NCBI GenBank assembly: GCA_015499995.1
Contig: JADNRV010000375.1
Location: 1 to 43,564, forward strand
Length of the DNA: 43,564 bases
DNA from: Flammula alnicola
Lineage: Eukaryota; Basidiomycota; Agaricomycetes; Agaricales; Strophariaceae
Reading direction: 5' to 3'
Shown: positions 19,786-30,796 of the stretch, in pieces
Layout of the letters: every line of letters starts with the position of its first letter
Position numbering within the stretch: the stretch's first letter is position 1
Translations under genes and position numbers: made by a program
The notes under the pieces: generated by a model
What the model saw: only the letters and a program-made list of their open reading frames with translations
Database searches by the model: none
Told to the model about the DNA's origin: nothing

Positions 19786-20898
19786 CTACTTGTCAGACCA
19801 CGCAACTCCGGGGAACGTCTGAGTCGACGCCGGCTCTACGTTAAGTGTTTCCAATTCACTTTCGAGCGCTGGAATTCGGTAAGTAAAGTTGCTCTCTTTG
19901 ATGAAACCAACAAAAGTACACTTACGGATGAACTGAACCAGGTATACAATAGCGAGCATCGTGATGTCAAAACATAGCTTTGCATGAGGGGGAAGCGGGA
20001 GTGACATACATAAGCAGTAAAATTCTTGCCGGTCCATTCATTTTGATAGAAAACGATGCGATCGTCGTTGTAGTTTGCAGATATTCCGTTTCCCACTTGA
20101 GCGATGTTCTTGAAGTAGAGGTTGCCGGTGACGGCTGTAGCCTGCATTTAACCGCCGTCAAAGAGACAGAAAACGTGAAATACGCACTGAAACCCTTGCG
20201 CTTGAGGACATCAGGAAGGGCATTAAATTTGCCGACCTTGCCAATGGCATCAGCGTAGATAGTGATTGTCTGGCTTGCGCTCTCCTTCTCGACTGTCGCG
20301 ATGCTGGAGCCGAGTACAAGTTTGGACCAGCTGCCTGTGCTGGAGTACTTGTCCATGGCTGCAGCAGCAACCGCCCCGGTCTATGTGATATGTCAACATT
20401 TCAAGAAAGCTGCCAGAACACAATGGAGCACACACCAGATCCTCAGCCAGGAACTAATCGAACGAAAAAAGAATTAGCAGCGACGTGGACAATTGGAGAT
20501 AAAATAATACCTTAGCATAGCAATCGGTGTCCGAATCGCGGCGGTACTCGACGGTGCAGTAGGTCTTGCCACCTGCGACAGATTGCAAGACCATGTAAGT
20601 GTGCTTGACGGACGCCCCGTCGTGCTTCGTCATCTTGAAGTCGTCTATCGCGTTGTAGAAGAGGGTACCCTGGGGCTCTGTGCGACGAAAACAGCAAGAG
20701 CACAATGAGCCAACATTGCGAACGGCTTTGGATCTGGGACGACACACCTTTCCCGATATAGAGACTGTCGGTGAACTCCAAGGCGATGGTGGGGGCCTCA
20801 ACGCGGAGGGCTTTGTTGTGGTCGTTATTGAAAAACAACGCGGCTGCAGCGACGGCCTCGTCAAATTCGGATTTCAAATCGCTGAACGGGTCGGACAT
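19786..20898 (-). CDS. Seven-exon hypothetical protein, about 247 aa
   Basis: Minus-strand exons are 20898-20748, 20677-20511, 20453-20436, 20380-20188, 20134-20010, 19932-19926 and 19868-19786, all with GT..AG introns and consistent phases. Two exons are very small (18 and 7 bp). The last intron is 57 bp with strong signals (GTAAGT, CTTAC, TTCCAG) but is a multiple of three and open, so retaining it would give 266 residues with the same end. The protein starts MSDPFSDLKSEFDEAVAAAA, has no signal peptide, and is probably mostly beta strand: two segments of similar layout (about 30-105 and 135-225) follow helical Ala-rich stretches. No catalytic motif was recognised. Fragments matching its C-terminal exons occur at 27346-27560. 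A consensus TATA box supports expression. Confidence 0.75.
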
Positions 20899-20975
20899 GT
20901 TCGAAGAGTGTTCTCGGAGTGTGCAAGTGTTTATTGGCGAGCGTTAATGGGTCGAGAGTGCTTTCGAGCAACAAG

Positions 20976-20983
20976 TATTTATA
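20976..20983 (-). promoter_or_regulatory. TATA box of the seven-exon gene
   Basis: TATAAATA on the minus strand, about 80 bp upstream of the ATG at 20898. Confidence 0.55.
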
Positions 20984-21209
20984 CGTCTCAGGCTTATAGC
21001 GGCCGGTTCTAGACAATATGGTTATAATTAATAAGGCTACATAAAATCTATATCCTAGATGGTAGAATGAATTCGGTTCGCCACCACCTGCCCTCGGCGA
21101 CGGGATAATTTCCTTTGATCCCATGCAGCCCGCGGGGAAGCACTGGATCAGCTGCTCCTCAGATTGTCGTTGCCTGGAGGTTGTCAGCCTTCGACAAGGA
21201 CAAGACGAG

Positions 21210-21760
21210 GATTCTGAAAAAAATTATCAAAATCGGAAGTGCTCTGCTCGTCATTTGAGATGTGATGTGATGTGAGAGACAGCAGAGGCATCGGCTGAAA
21301 GCCATTTCCGATGAGCCTCGTTCCTTCTCAGAACCCATATTTCTGCAGATTCTGAACACATTTGTCAAAATCGGAAGCGCTCTACTCGTCAGTTGAGATG
21401 CGGTGTGATGTGAGAGAGCAGAAGCATCGACTGAAAGCCAGTTTCGATGAGCCTCGTTCCTTCTCAGAACCCATATTTCTGCAGATTCTGAACACATTTG
21501 TCAAAATTGGAAGCGCTCTGCTCGTCAGTTGAGATGTGGTGTGATGTGAGAGACAGCAGAGGCATCGTCTGAAAGCCACTTCCGATGAGCCTCGTTCCTT
21601 CTCAGAATCCATATTTTTGCAGATTCTGAACACATTTGTCAAAATCGGAAGCGCTCTGCTCGTCAGTTGAGATGTGGTTTTGATGTGAGAGACAGCAGAA
21701 GCATCGACTGAAAGCCAGTTTCGATGAGCTTCATTCCTTCTCAGAACCGATATTTCTGCA
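21210..21760. repeat. Four-copy tandem repeat, unit 136-138 bp
   Basis: Units begin at 21210, 21348, 21484 and 21622, each opening with GATTCTGA and ending near CATATTTCTGCA. Unit lengths of 136-138 bp do not hold a reading frame, and the open frames over it on the minus strand are broken between copies, so it is not a repeat protein. The first unit has a variant start (AAAAAAATT). Confidence 0.95.
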
Positions 21761-22059
21761 ACGGTTGTGTTCTCGTGCCTAGATGTCTTCAATTCACCCT
21801 TTCAAACGACGGACATGTTATAAGCTCCATAGACAACGACGCACAGTCAACTGTCAAAGCATCTTGGCGACTCCAACAGTTAGGGTAGTTCTACCTCTAT
21901 TACGTTTGTGAATGTTCTTTCTCCGCTGGCGAAATCTCTGCTTCTGCGCGACCTAGACGAGTCCGGAACCGTTGGCTGCTGTCTGCATTTGTTTTATTCG
22001 GGGAATTTATCCCTACTATCACGGTTCCACCTCGCCACAGGCTTCAAATAATTCATATT

Positions 22060-22450
22060 TCATACGTCTAGAATAGGATGGGCCCCGCGCATCCCCACGC
22101 ATTCTTGAATTGAGCTTTCGAAATATTCTTGGATGCTCCTATCGAACGACGGAGCATGGTTATGGTTCTGACCCAAGTCCAATTTGACGTATGTACGCCC
22201 ACTGCAAGCCAGAAAAGCTTAAAGAGATCTGCGTGGTGTGCATGACATGATTCGAAGAGAATCATCCGGAGGATATGGTCGAAGCTCAGGAGAGCGATGA
22301 GTGATGCCATCATGGCTGTCCCGGAATTGGCCGAGCAAATCACGATGCCCTTTTCCCTCCTCTCTTCAACTTGTCATCGTAGCACATCTATATGGGATAC
22401 ATTTACCACTATCGACGCATCTCAGCACTCCCTCCACTTTCTCGACATCT
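22060..22450 (+). repeat. Dispersed repeat D, copy 1
   Basis: Diverged direct match to about 26220-26520, clearest at the right end where both read TCATCGTAxCACATC then ACCxCTATCGA and end in xCACTCC. Confidence 0.5.
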
Positions 22451-23411
22451 AAATAGCCAATTCTCTAGGGAGGCAGGTATTCAGTCGCTTGCAGCGCTTG
22501 CGTTTCAGTAGGCACGGTCTTCGCATAACGCTCGTGGCGACCCATTATCCAACGCTTCCAAGCCGGTCAATTCAACTTTGTGCGGTACGTTTTCCTCCTC
22601 TGCTTTTCTACCCTCTTCTCCCTCCCTGTTTATCCCTCCCTTTGCATGTCGTCCACGGAGAGCTGCTGGGAGCCGTGGTCATGCATGGATAACTGTGCAC
22701 GTGCAACTCTGCGTTGAGCGTGGATAGACACATGCTACACCATCCAATCCAGGCCAATCCGTCACATACGCGCGAGAGGGAGAGGCATTGCAAAAGTAGA
22801 CACAGCTGGTTGCTCTTACTTGGAGCTTAACGCTTAACGCTTAAAGCTTTAAAGTTTCAAGTCTTGTCATGTTCCGTGTCTTGTTCCCTCTAAGCGATTT
22901 ACCTGCATGGATGAAGACCTCAAGGATATAGGGCTCATTCTGTATTGAAATGCACCCAATACTGACCAAGTCGACCAGTGGGGGTTGCGGACTGTGCACG
23001 CTGGCAATATACTCAATCGATGGACCAGGTATGGGTCCTCTCTGCGACTCTTCTTGCTCTTCTCACAACCACCTTCCTCTTAGCTCCTGCCCCCGTTACT
23101 ATGTCGCATTATTATCCTGCTGGTGAAATCCTCCGCACCGTATACGTTCAGCAGGTGTGATTGTCGCATCAATACCCATAGGGCTTTGACGTGTCCAAGC
23201 CACACTCCAGTCCACTAGTTGGCCATCTGTCAAGCGGGGAAAGCATATGGCTTACGGTCACGATGGATTTTCGAAGGCCCCAAACGAAGTCAGAAGACGT
23301 TAGAAATTGGTCTTCAATTGGAGGGAGGTTCGAGGTAAGTTCCGCAACAAACGGCCTAAAGAGACATTGCGGCAAAAGTGATTGTCATTTTCCCAGGGGC
23401 AACTAGCAACT

Positions 23412-24134
23412 TTAAGCCTTGCCTACATCGTGAGGCCTACCCTCAATCTTGGCGTTCCTGTCAATAGCCTTCTTGTATTCAAGGGGAAGGGCAGCGTATG
23501 CTTTGTCGGGGTGTTTCTTGTTAATGTAGACGTGAGCTATATCACTCATCAGCCCATTTCCAGCTTGCGGAGTCTTGATGACGTTTCCTCCCTTGTCCAT
23601 GAACTTCGCGCTAATATGGATATGGGAATCCCTCGATCCTATTCCATGGGCCAAGTTTCTTTTGATTGTCATTTGAAAAGAATAAATCATTATAACTCAA
23701 AGAAAACTTACACGATCTTAGCGGAGTGCGCATTTTCGATAGTCTTCATATGCTTCGCCACAAAATCTTTATGCCACTTTTCGACCTTCGTTCGGTCTTT
23801 GCTATAAAGATCAAGGCGGTTAAGATGATTGTCCGGAAAATGCCGGCCATCTCCCTTCACGAAAGTGATACGTTCCGAGGGAGGCACGTATTTCTTGGAA
23901 CCTTGGTGCTGATGGAACTTCGCTCGCGCTTCGAGGAGCTCAGGGTCGCGGGAAGAAATGGCGTACAGATCACCGCATGCTATATGGTCGCTAATAATCA
24001 TTCAGAGCCTCGTCAGCATTGAAAAAAATGAAATGAGATGAAATATTGCGTTACTTGGGCGGATTGGAAACAGGGAGTGCAGAAGCAGCCTGGAGCACAG
24101 CGCAGGCAAGGGCGAAGACCGAAAAGAAACGCAT
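23412..24134 (-). CDS. Secreted Lys/His-rich hypothetical protein, 201 aa
   Basis: Minus-strand exons 24134-24055, 23990-23712 and 23658-23412 join in phase to 201 residues. The N-terminus MRFFSVFALACAVLQAASA is a clear signal peptide followed by LPVSNPPK. The mature protein is strongly basic, rich in Lys, His and Asp, and nearly cysteine-free (one Cys in IACGDLYA). Notable segments are DGRHFPDNHLNRLDLYSKD, HGIGSRDSHIHISAKF and AALPLEYKKAIDRN. The His/Asp/Asn-rich stretches could bind metal, but I recognise no family. Its secretion, together with the sedolisin and the Cys-rich protein, makes three exported proteins in this window. An AT-rich TATA-like element lies about 110 bp upstream (24241-24251). 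Confidence 0.8.
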
Positions 24135-24759
24135 GGTAGTGTTGAAGAAGTTAGAAGTTGGATCGTTAATGGGAATATTCGACAGTGACCAGCACTGAAG
24201 GTGGGGTAGCGCAGCTAAAGATTCCACGTTGAACGAACCTCCTTAAATAATAAATTCAGCTTTTCCAAGATTCTCAAGTATTAGCCACTTCCAGCAATGT
24301 GGGTCCTTCTACTTCATGCCTGGCGGCTTAATGGTCTCAAATCAGCGCCACCGGTCACCGCCTTCCAGGGCTTAGGCGAGCCCGATTCTTCAAGTTAAAT
24401 CGTAAACAAGACCGTGCCGCATTCCACTTCGGCGGCAAGGGCTTCATGCAGCAGGGATGCACCTTGATTCAATCTAACATGTCTCAAGGGCGGAGAATAC
24501 AAAGAGCCGGGAGAATGGAGACGTCCAAACATGCCCGGGCGGAGTATGAGTGATTCTCCTTCTCAAGATTTGTTGTACTCATCAATAATACACATCGGCT
24601 CTTCACTGCCGTCATTGTGGGTCCTTCAAAGTCCTGATTAATCCTAAAGCCTGGAAATCAGCGCCAGCTGTCACCGCCCTGTCGGAGTCTTGAGCTTCGC
24701 ACACAGCCTTTATCTGGCGTTCAGATCACAACAATATTGTTGCCGCGAGACGTTAAAAT
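24135..24759. other. Divergent intergenic region
   Basis: Lies between the starts of two divergent genes. It contains two related strings about 320 bp apart: GTGGGTCCTTC followed by a segment with TCAGCGCCA and GTCACCGCC (around 24299-24365 and 24617-24680), a small internal duplication. No coding frame. Confidence 0.6.
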
Positions 24760-26033
24760 ATGGAGCTAGACCGAACTTGCTCCCCAACTTCTATGATGTC
24801 CATCTTCCCTGAAGAACAGCTCGACTCAACAGTAGGCTATTTCCCAGCTCAGCTTGGCCAAACCCTCAAGGATGGCCAATGGACGATAGCCCGCAAGCTT
24901 GGATGGGGCCCGCGATCATCCACATGGCTCGCCCTCAACCATAGAGCAAGCATACTCTCATACGACGCGATCAAGATCTTAACTGTTGCGGCAACTGAGG
25001 ACTCGACAGGCAACAACGAGCGCAACCTCCTCCTCGGTCCTGTGAAGAACATAGAAATGGGCATTCCCGAAATGCGGAGCTACTTTTACGAACACGATAC
25101 CCAAGGGAAGAGGCATCTTTGTCTCGTCTTTCACGTATATGGAACTTCAGTTGAGGATCTCCGCCTTACCAACACCTACAACGGGGAGTATTTGCCTCTC
25201 TATACTGTCCAAAAGGTTGTAGGCGACATATCGGAAAGACTGACCGAACTTGCTAAGTACAAGATCATTCACGGCGGTAGGCATCATCAATTATTATATC
25301 TCACTCTAGCACTGATTTCTTGTATTCCTTTGCAGGTGTTACCGCAGATAATTTCCTCTTCTCGTCTGTCCAAACCGGTGATGCTATTCGGAAGGTACTG
25401 GGGCAGTCCAAGAGCAAGAGAGCGGAGAACATTGTCGGCAGCGATGGTGTCACATACCACTTAGTCATATCTCAGCCCATCCCGCACGGCTTCACATGGG
25501 ATTGTCCGGAAGACCATATTGACTGTGCAACGATCTACTTGAGCAATTTCGCACACGGTATGTATCCCGCACATCTTCCAATTTACAAACTAAACGATAG
25601 ATAATTCTAGCACATCCGATAGGAGGTGCTATGACTTCATATGCTCGCCAGGACTTCCTTGCTCCGGAAGTGCTCCAAAGGGGAAATGGAAAGATTGATA
25701 GCAAATCCGATGTATGGATGTTGGGATGCACCGTGAGTGTCTCGTTTCACTTTTTCGGTTCCGCTACAGGCTTATTATCATCATCAACAGACATATCTTC
25801 TATTGACAGGGAGCCCACTTTTCTCCGACTCATATATCTCCTCGCCGGTCGCGACGGCAAAAGAAACACTTGGGAAGCTCGAGAGTCTACTCACTGAATG
25901 CGGAAAGATTCCAGAGAGCGATGTCTCTCCGACCGCTTCGTTCCTGAGATCCTGTCTTGCGATCAAGCCCACAGACAGGGCAAGTGCTAAGGAGATCATG
26001 AACGGCGGCTGGGCCAAGAGTGGCTGGTTATGA
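24760..26033 (+). CDS. Protein-kinase-fold protein, predicted pseudokinase, 367 aa
   Basis: Exons 24760-25276, 25336-25557, 25611-25732 and 25791-26033 give 367 residues. The fold landmarks are present: Gly-rich loop LGWGPRSSTWLA (about 47-58), AIK with K72, APE (LAPEV, 264-266) and the helix-F motif SDVWMLGC. The catalytic motifs are not: the HRD loop reads HGGVTADNF, with Gly173 in place of the catalytic Asp and Thr175 in place of Lys, though Asn178 remains; DFG reads NFA (Asn243). By established kinase knowledge loss of both aspartates abolishes normal phosphotransfer, so it is probably a pseudokinase or scaffold. The opening (GQTLKDGQWTIARKLG) resembles fungal SRPK-like kinases. Both Asp losses could each come from a single base change, so an annotation or sequencing error should be excluded. 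Confidence 0.85.
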
Positions 26034-26219
26034 GGGTGGTGGGGTTGAAATCAGATCCTAGTCACGGCTTTGTACAGTATTATCATTCTGCGTTTTCCCT
26101 CTGTAAAATTAAATATTGCATTTATTTTATAAACAAATCTGACTCGGAAGAGGACATTGGCAGGTTGAATGGAGTCGCAGTCGGTGTTGTGGACGGAATG
26201 ATACAATATCCCCAGGAGA

Positions 26220-26520
26220 GTCACAAATGGGGATTACAAAAGGGCTGGAGGGCTCGAGAGCGATTCAGCCACACATTTAGTTTTCCAAGTTCGAGTTTGG
26301 ACCCACACCATACTGATGGAAATGTACAGAGGTGTTCGTAAGGCCCTGAAAGAATCAAGATAGAAAAGTTTGAGGCGCACGCTGAATCGAGTCGCGATGG
26401 CACGAGAGACAAAAGCAAAGTCAAATTTTTGGCCGCAAATCACCATCAGTCGTCTCTTTAATTTTTCATCGTATCACATCGGTATGAAGTGCCTTCACCG
26501 CTATCGAAATGTCTAAACAC
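26220..26520 (+). repeat. Dispersed repeat D, copy 2
   Basis: Diverged match to 22060-22450 in the same orientation. Confidence 0.5.
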
Positions 26521-26753
26521 TCCGAGCACTTGTTCGTCATCCACGCCGCCGATGGCTTCCTAGCCAGCCTGTGAGGAGAACAACGCTATTCACCCAACAA
26601 ATTCTCCGCAACACGTGATTTTCGGCAATCACCGGCAGTGGACGTAGAATATTTCTGGACCACTGACCAGCTAGAGTCGCGCGAGATTAGATAGGATTAG
26701 ATAGAAATTACGGATCGTAGCTTACAGCTTTCAAACGCATCTGTGTCTGATAA

Positions 26754-27346
26754 CACATGCACGAACGCACGGTGTCCGCAGAGAACTGTACATCTGGTCA
26801 TGTATGCAGTTGGACTTGGACTTGAAGGTCCTCTCGCGCACACGACCTGTTTGTTCTCCGTGCGACTTGGCTAACTATACATTTTATCGGGGTGGCTCGG
26901 ATCTACTCTATTCTTGCATGCGGCGTGGAGCGCCACTTCGATGTCTTTGATGCCTTTCCCCCCTTTTTTTGACCCGCATCATCGTCCTTCTTGCAGAAAC
27001 AAATGATCATCCAACCCACGCACGCAGTGTTCGTAGATTCGAGGAAAGATTTGGAGACGTGATCACCGACTCTGTTGGTGCTCCCGACTGGAAGGAAGCT
27101 TAGCCCTTCAAGTCTTCTCGCTCGCAGCCCATGCTACGAGGCGCGGTCTTGGTTAACTGTACTACAACCCATCTCCAAGCTATTCTCTCAAAGAGGACAC
27201 AACCCCTGCGTGCGTGGATGGATGGGGTATTGATTTCTGCGTTTTTTTTGGGGGACGCCGAGTTGGGTTTGTGGGTTGAATGTCCTACTTATTTAAATAT
27301 GTTGGGTGGTTGGGATCTGGATCTGTTACGTTAGGAGTGGGAAAAT
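26754..27346 (+). repeat. Duplicated block, copy 2
   Basis: Direct copy of 18755-19310 with an extra segment of about 50 bp at 26895-26945. Confidence 0.9.
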
Positions 27347-27560
27347 TCCGGTAGAGTCTGAGTTGACGCCGTCTTCATGAAGTGTTTCCGTTTCCGTTTT
27401 TCGAGTGTTGGAATTCGGTATATAAGGTTCCACTCTTAATGAACTCAATAAAAGTACACTTGCGCGTGATCTGAACCATGGCACAACGAAACTCCCGTAA
27501 ACGTCTGGGTTGACACCATCAGTATGTTAAGCGTTTCCGTTTCACCTTCGAGTGCTGCAA
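27346..27560 (-). pseudogene. Two fragments of the C-terminal exons of the 19786-20898 gene
   Basis: On the minus strand, 27345-27475 and 27480-27560 each match 19795-19945. Both cover the last exons: the first fragment keeps the string AAGTGTACTTTT of the final intron, and the second reads ALEGETETLN and STQTFTGV where the intact gene reads LESELETLN and STQTFPGV. Splice sites are damaged (the acceptor AG before the final exon is lost in the first fragment), and no upstream exons are present, so these are non-functional remnants. Confidence 0.7.
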
Positions 27561-27845
27561 TTCGAAGAGGAATTCCCGATGGCAGTGTGCTGTGGGCAGG
27601 TACACACACTTCAGTAGGCGAAGAAGACCAACGTAACTACTTGTCTACAGAGCATTCAAAAGGAGTTGATCGTTCCACAGAGCACTTCCTTCCTTGAGAA
27701 ACCTTGAAGGCTGTGACCGGATTTGTTGTTTCAAAATCCAATTGGCAAGTGTTTCGGCACACCGGGATTCGTATGAAATCTGCTGACGCACTAGCCAACG
27801 CAAATATAATATAGCTCCAGTCTATGACTGTGGGTTGTCCACGAA

Positions 27846-29061
27846 ATGCCCTTTCCCGAATTGCCCCCAGAATTGCTTTGGGCCATTCTCAGCCATCTGG
27901 ATTCAGAGGACGACTACCTATCATTATGTGCATGTGCTTTAACGTGTAGAGCGCTCGTTTCACCCGCTCAGGCTGGTATTTTCCATACCATACACCAATA
28001 CTCCGAGTCCCCTCTTTTTCTGGCCAAATTGGAATCTATGCCTCATATTCGGGCGTTTACCAAGCATCTACGTTTGGTCGAGATTCATAGGCCTTGGATC
28101 CAGCACTCTGAGGTGCTGCATCACACGTTAGACTTACTGTCTCCATACATTGTTTCCCTCGATATACTACAGCGGAGACGCAAGCCAGAAAAACCCCGCT
28201 TCGAGTTTTCTTCGTTGTCGCAGTTGAAATGCCTGGAGGAGATTTCGCTGAGGGAGGAGGAGTTGACAGGTCGAGCAAGGATCCTGTACGGCAATAATGC
28301 TCTTCCGACTTTCTTGAACCACTTCCCGAAGCTGCGAGCAATCAGTTTTGACGGGTGCCTCGTGCAGAACCAAACCTCCGACAGCAAAAGCAAAAGCGAC
28401 GTTGCCGCCCCTGTTTTTCGGCTGGAAAGGTTGGACGTGTGCTATTGTCACGACACGTTGGTGTTGGACTGGCTCATCCCGGCTCTCTCGTCGCTGAAAG
28501 CCCTGCACATTTCGTACCTGGCCCCAGATTCCTCGAATTTCAGTACCACTGTGCTCCAGTTCATGATCACAGCTGGCGAATCATTGCAACATCTAGACGT
28601 GAGATGCTTGGATGAGGCCTCCAATGCAGGTCAGTTGTTCCCTTCTGCTACGGCCGCCGCGTCACTAACCCAGTTATCGGATAGATTTGCGATCGCTAAT
28701 GACTGCAGTGCGGACGCACACCACCAATCTATGCTCCCTCAGGCTCATGACCGGCGGATCCGCATCTGAGCATTCCCCGATACAGGTGGTGGTACAGTCC
28801 CTGCTCCTTCTGGGTGCACATATGCAACTCCAACACCTCACCATCGCGTTCTATCAATACCATGTCCCTGTCGACGGTAGCCCATGGGGTGAATTGCAAG
28901 ACCTTCTGCTTGGCACAGGTTTTCCAGCGTTGAGAAGTGTCGAGTTTCGTTTGTTGCTGGGTTCTCCAGAATCCGTTCCCGTGCCTACGGAGCCTTTTGT
29001 TGCCGCCGTTCCTCGACTTGCCCGAAAGAGGATGATATCTGTATGTCATGGCCGACAATAA
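27846..29061 (+). CDS. F-box protein with leucine-rich repeats, 386 aa
   Basis: Exons 27846-28629 and 28685-29061 joined by a 55-bp intron (phase 1) give 386 residues; without splicing the frame would stop at 28769 within unrelated sequence. The N-terminus is an F-box: FPELPPELLWAILSHLDSED, then LCACALTCRALVSPAQAGIF. Leucine-rich segments follow (LRAISFDGC, LERLDVCYC, LKALHISYL, LQHLDVRCLDEASNADLRSL). By family knowledge it would be a substrate receptor of an SCF ubiquitin ligase; the target is unknown. The promoter and first 350 bp of this gene are duplicated at 30797-31360. The C-terminus (ARKRMISVCHGRQ) looks short and could be slightly truncated relative to its relatives. Confidence 0.8.
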
Positions 29062-30796
29062 ATTGCACCTGGAGTAGTACCCTCTTTATTCCTGAAATGT
29101 CCTTGGACGCCGACATTGTGCATCCCGCCCATGACAACCGCGGACATAACTTGAAGCTCTGTGTAGATAATCATGTGTTGTTTTCTCTTTAAAAAATTGA
29201 ACATCTGCCCCTTGTGCAAATGGTAACACCTCACGGAAGTCCACAACTACATGCCCAGAGATATGCCCGGTCCCCATGGCCTTTGCAAAGCTCACCAATT
29301 TCCTCGGCAAAAGTACCCAGTATCTTCATGGTCACGCATCGTGCGTCAGCGCTTCAGCACTTACGCTGACGTTCTTAACAACCTCGACGTCTTGGCGCCT
29401 TGACCTCACATCGTTCTTTTTACTGTGATTGTACAAGAATTCCTCGCAAACCCTCCTCGTCCCGTAGAATTATAGCTCGTGCAGTGCATGATCGTTGTCA
29501 TTTCTTTGTTTGGACTGTCGTTGTTGTGTGCGCGATTTGGATTTCATCCTTTTGCCGAGATTTGTGCGATTTGCGAGGCTGGGTCAGTTTACGAGCAGCC
29601 ATTTTGGTTCCTTTCCATTTTTGTGCCCAGCCATGGACTTCTGTTCAACGTTCATCGTACGACCGCGCCCAAACCGCGCCATCCTTTTTTTCGCGGTCAT
29701 TTTGGCGCCTTGGTGAACGAAGGAATACATTACGTGGGAGTACCACCTTCAGATAGTCATATATCTTTCATTCATTCATTGCATCGACTCGCTTGAGCAC
29801 ATATTATTATCTGGAGTGGCGCTTGCTTATTGCCTCTTTACTGCAACTTTCGAAGTAAAAGAAAGCGGAACGTGTGACGTCATGGAGGGTACCCGGCCCG
29901 GACGCGAAAACCCTTGACCCATTTTGGCTGCTCCTTTCAAGGGGTATGCAATTTTTTTTTCAGATATACGAGGTACTTTTATTTGGATAAGGGTTTGTTA
30001 ACCCCCCTTAGCCATTCCAAAAAAGGAAATAAATTGTCACGTGCCTGATCAGATCTTCCTAACTAAGACTGATCTGCTACGTAACCGTGTTCGGGCCGAT
30101 CTGACTGCTGACATAATGTGTCCAAATCTGGACACATTCTTGCTGTTGAGCCACAGGCAGCTCATGTGGGCCGTAAATTCATGGAAACAGTGTATAATAC
30201 TTTGCAGGAACCCTCTAGATGTGTTATTCTGCCAAAAATTTACTTCAAATTTTTATTTGGATAAGCCATGACGGGACCCCCCCCTCCCTAGGCTGTATGC
30301 CGGCAATTGCCGGTGCACACCCCTTGGCTCCTTTCTTTGTTCTCATTCCAACATACCATCCTCGTACGTAGCATATCACAGCCAGCGTCAAATTCTCTAC
30401 TAAAACCCCACGCCTCGAGTCAAATATCAGAGTGCTTAGTGGCGAATGGGTCTGGTGAGTGCGATTCAGTATCGATCATTGATCATCTTTGGGTTTTTTC
30501 ACGCGTACCACGCAAATTGCACACATGTGGGCGTCTATAGCATGCAACAGCAGTGCCCACTGGAATCAAGGAAGCTAGATACTATTGATATACGGTCACA
30601 TATATATTCTACAATGATGACCATTAAAATATGGAGAAAATGAGAGGACCGACCGCATGTGTCGAGATATGTAGTTCTGGAGGTGTTGCCAGACAATAAT
30701 CAGACAAAACATGTAAAGTCGGAAGGGGATTAAGATTTAGAACCATTTGTTTATTTTTATTGTCAGCTCAGACCTGAGTTATGACTCCTTGTCTAC
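29062..30796. other. Intergenic region
   Basis: No gene. Frames at 29400-29796 overlap one another and show no family signal. It holds repeat C copy 2 (29860-29945) and two copies of a TTTTTATTTGGATAAG-like string (near 29977 and 30252) that bracket about 290 bp, possibly a small insertion. Confidence 0.5.
29860..29945 (+). repeat. Dispersed repeat C, copy 2
   Basis: Diverged match to 16655-16740. Confidence 0.45.

Larger units (their letters stand above)
20899..23411. other. Intergenic region with a tandem repeat
   Basis: Contains the 137-bp tandem repeat (21210-21760) and one arm of dispersed repeat D (22060-22450). The rest (22450-23411) is pyrimidine-rich in part and shows no gene. Confidence 0.55.
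26034..27845. other. Intergenic region made of repeat copies
   Basis: From left to right: 3' flank of the kinase gene, repeat D copy 2 (26220-26520), an unassigned 230 bp, the duplicated block (26754-27346), fragments of a gene C-terminus (27346-27560) and the promoter region of the F-box gene, which is itself duplicated (27645-27845). Confidence 0.6.

Noticed and set aside
19378..19977. 199-codon plus-strand frame as a gene.
   Set aside because: It overlaps the 3' exons of the well-supported minus-strand gene at 19786-20898 and has no family signal of its own.
21159..21792. Minus-strand frames over the 137-bp tandem repeat as a repeat protein.
   Set aside because: Unit lengths of 136-138 bp shift the frame between copies, so no continuous repeat protein can be made.
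11827..29061. The two complete F-box proteins as recent duplicates.
   Set aside because: They share only the F-box motif and the general leucine-rich layout; sequence, intron content and length differ.
29400..29796. Three overlapping plus-strand frames as a gene between the two F-box copies.
   Set aside because: All three frames are open together, with no start context or known motif.
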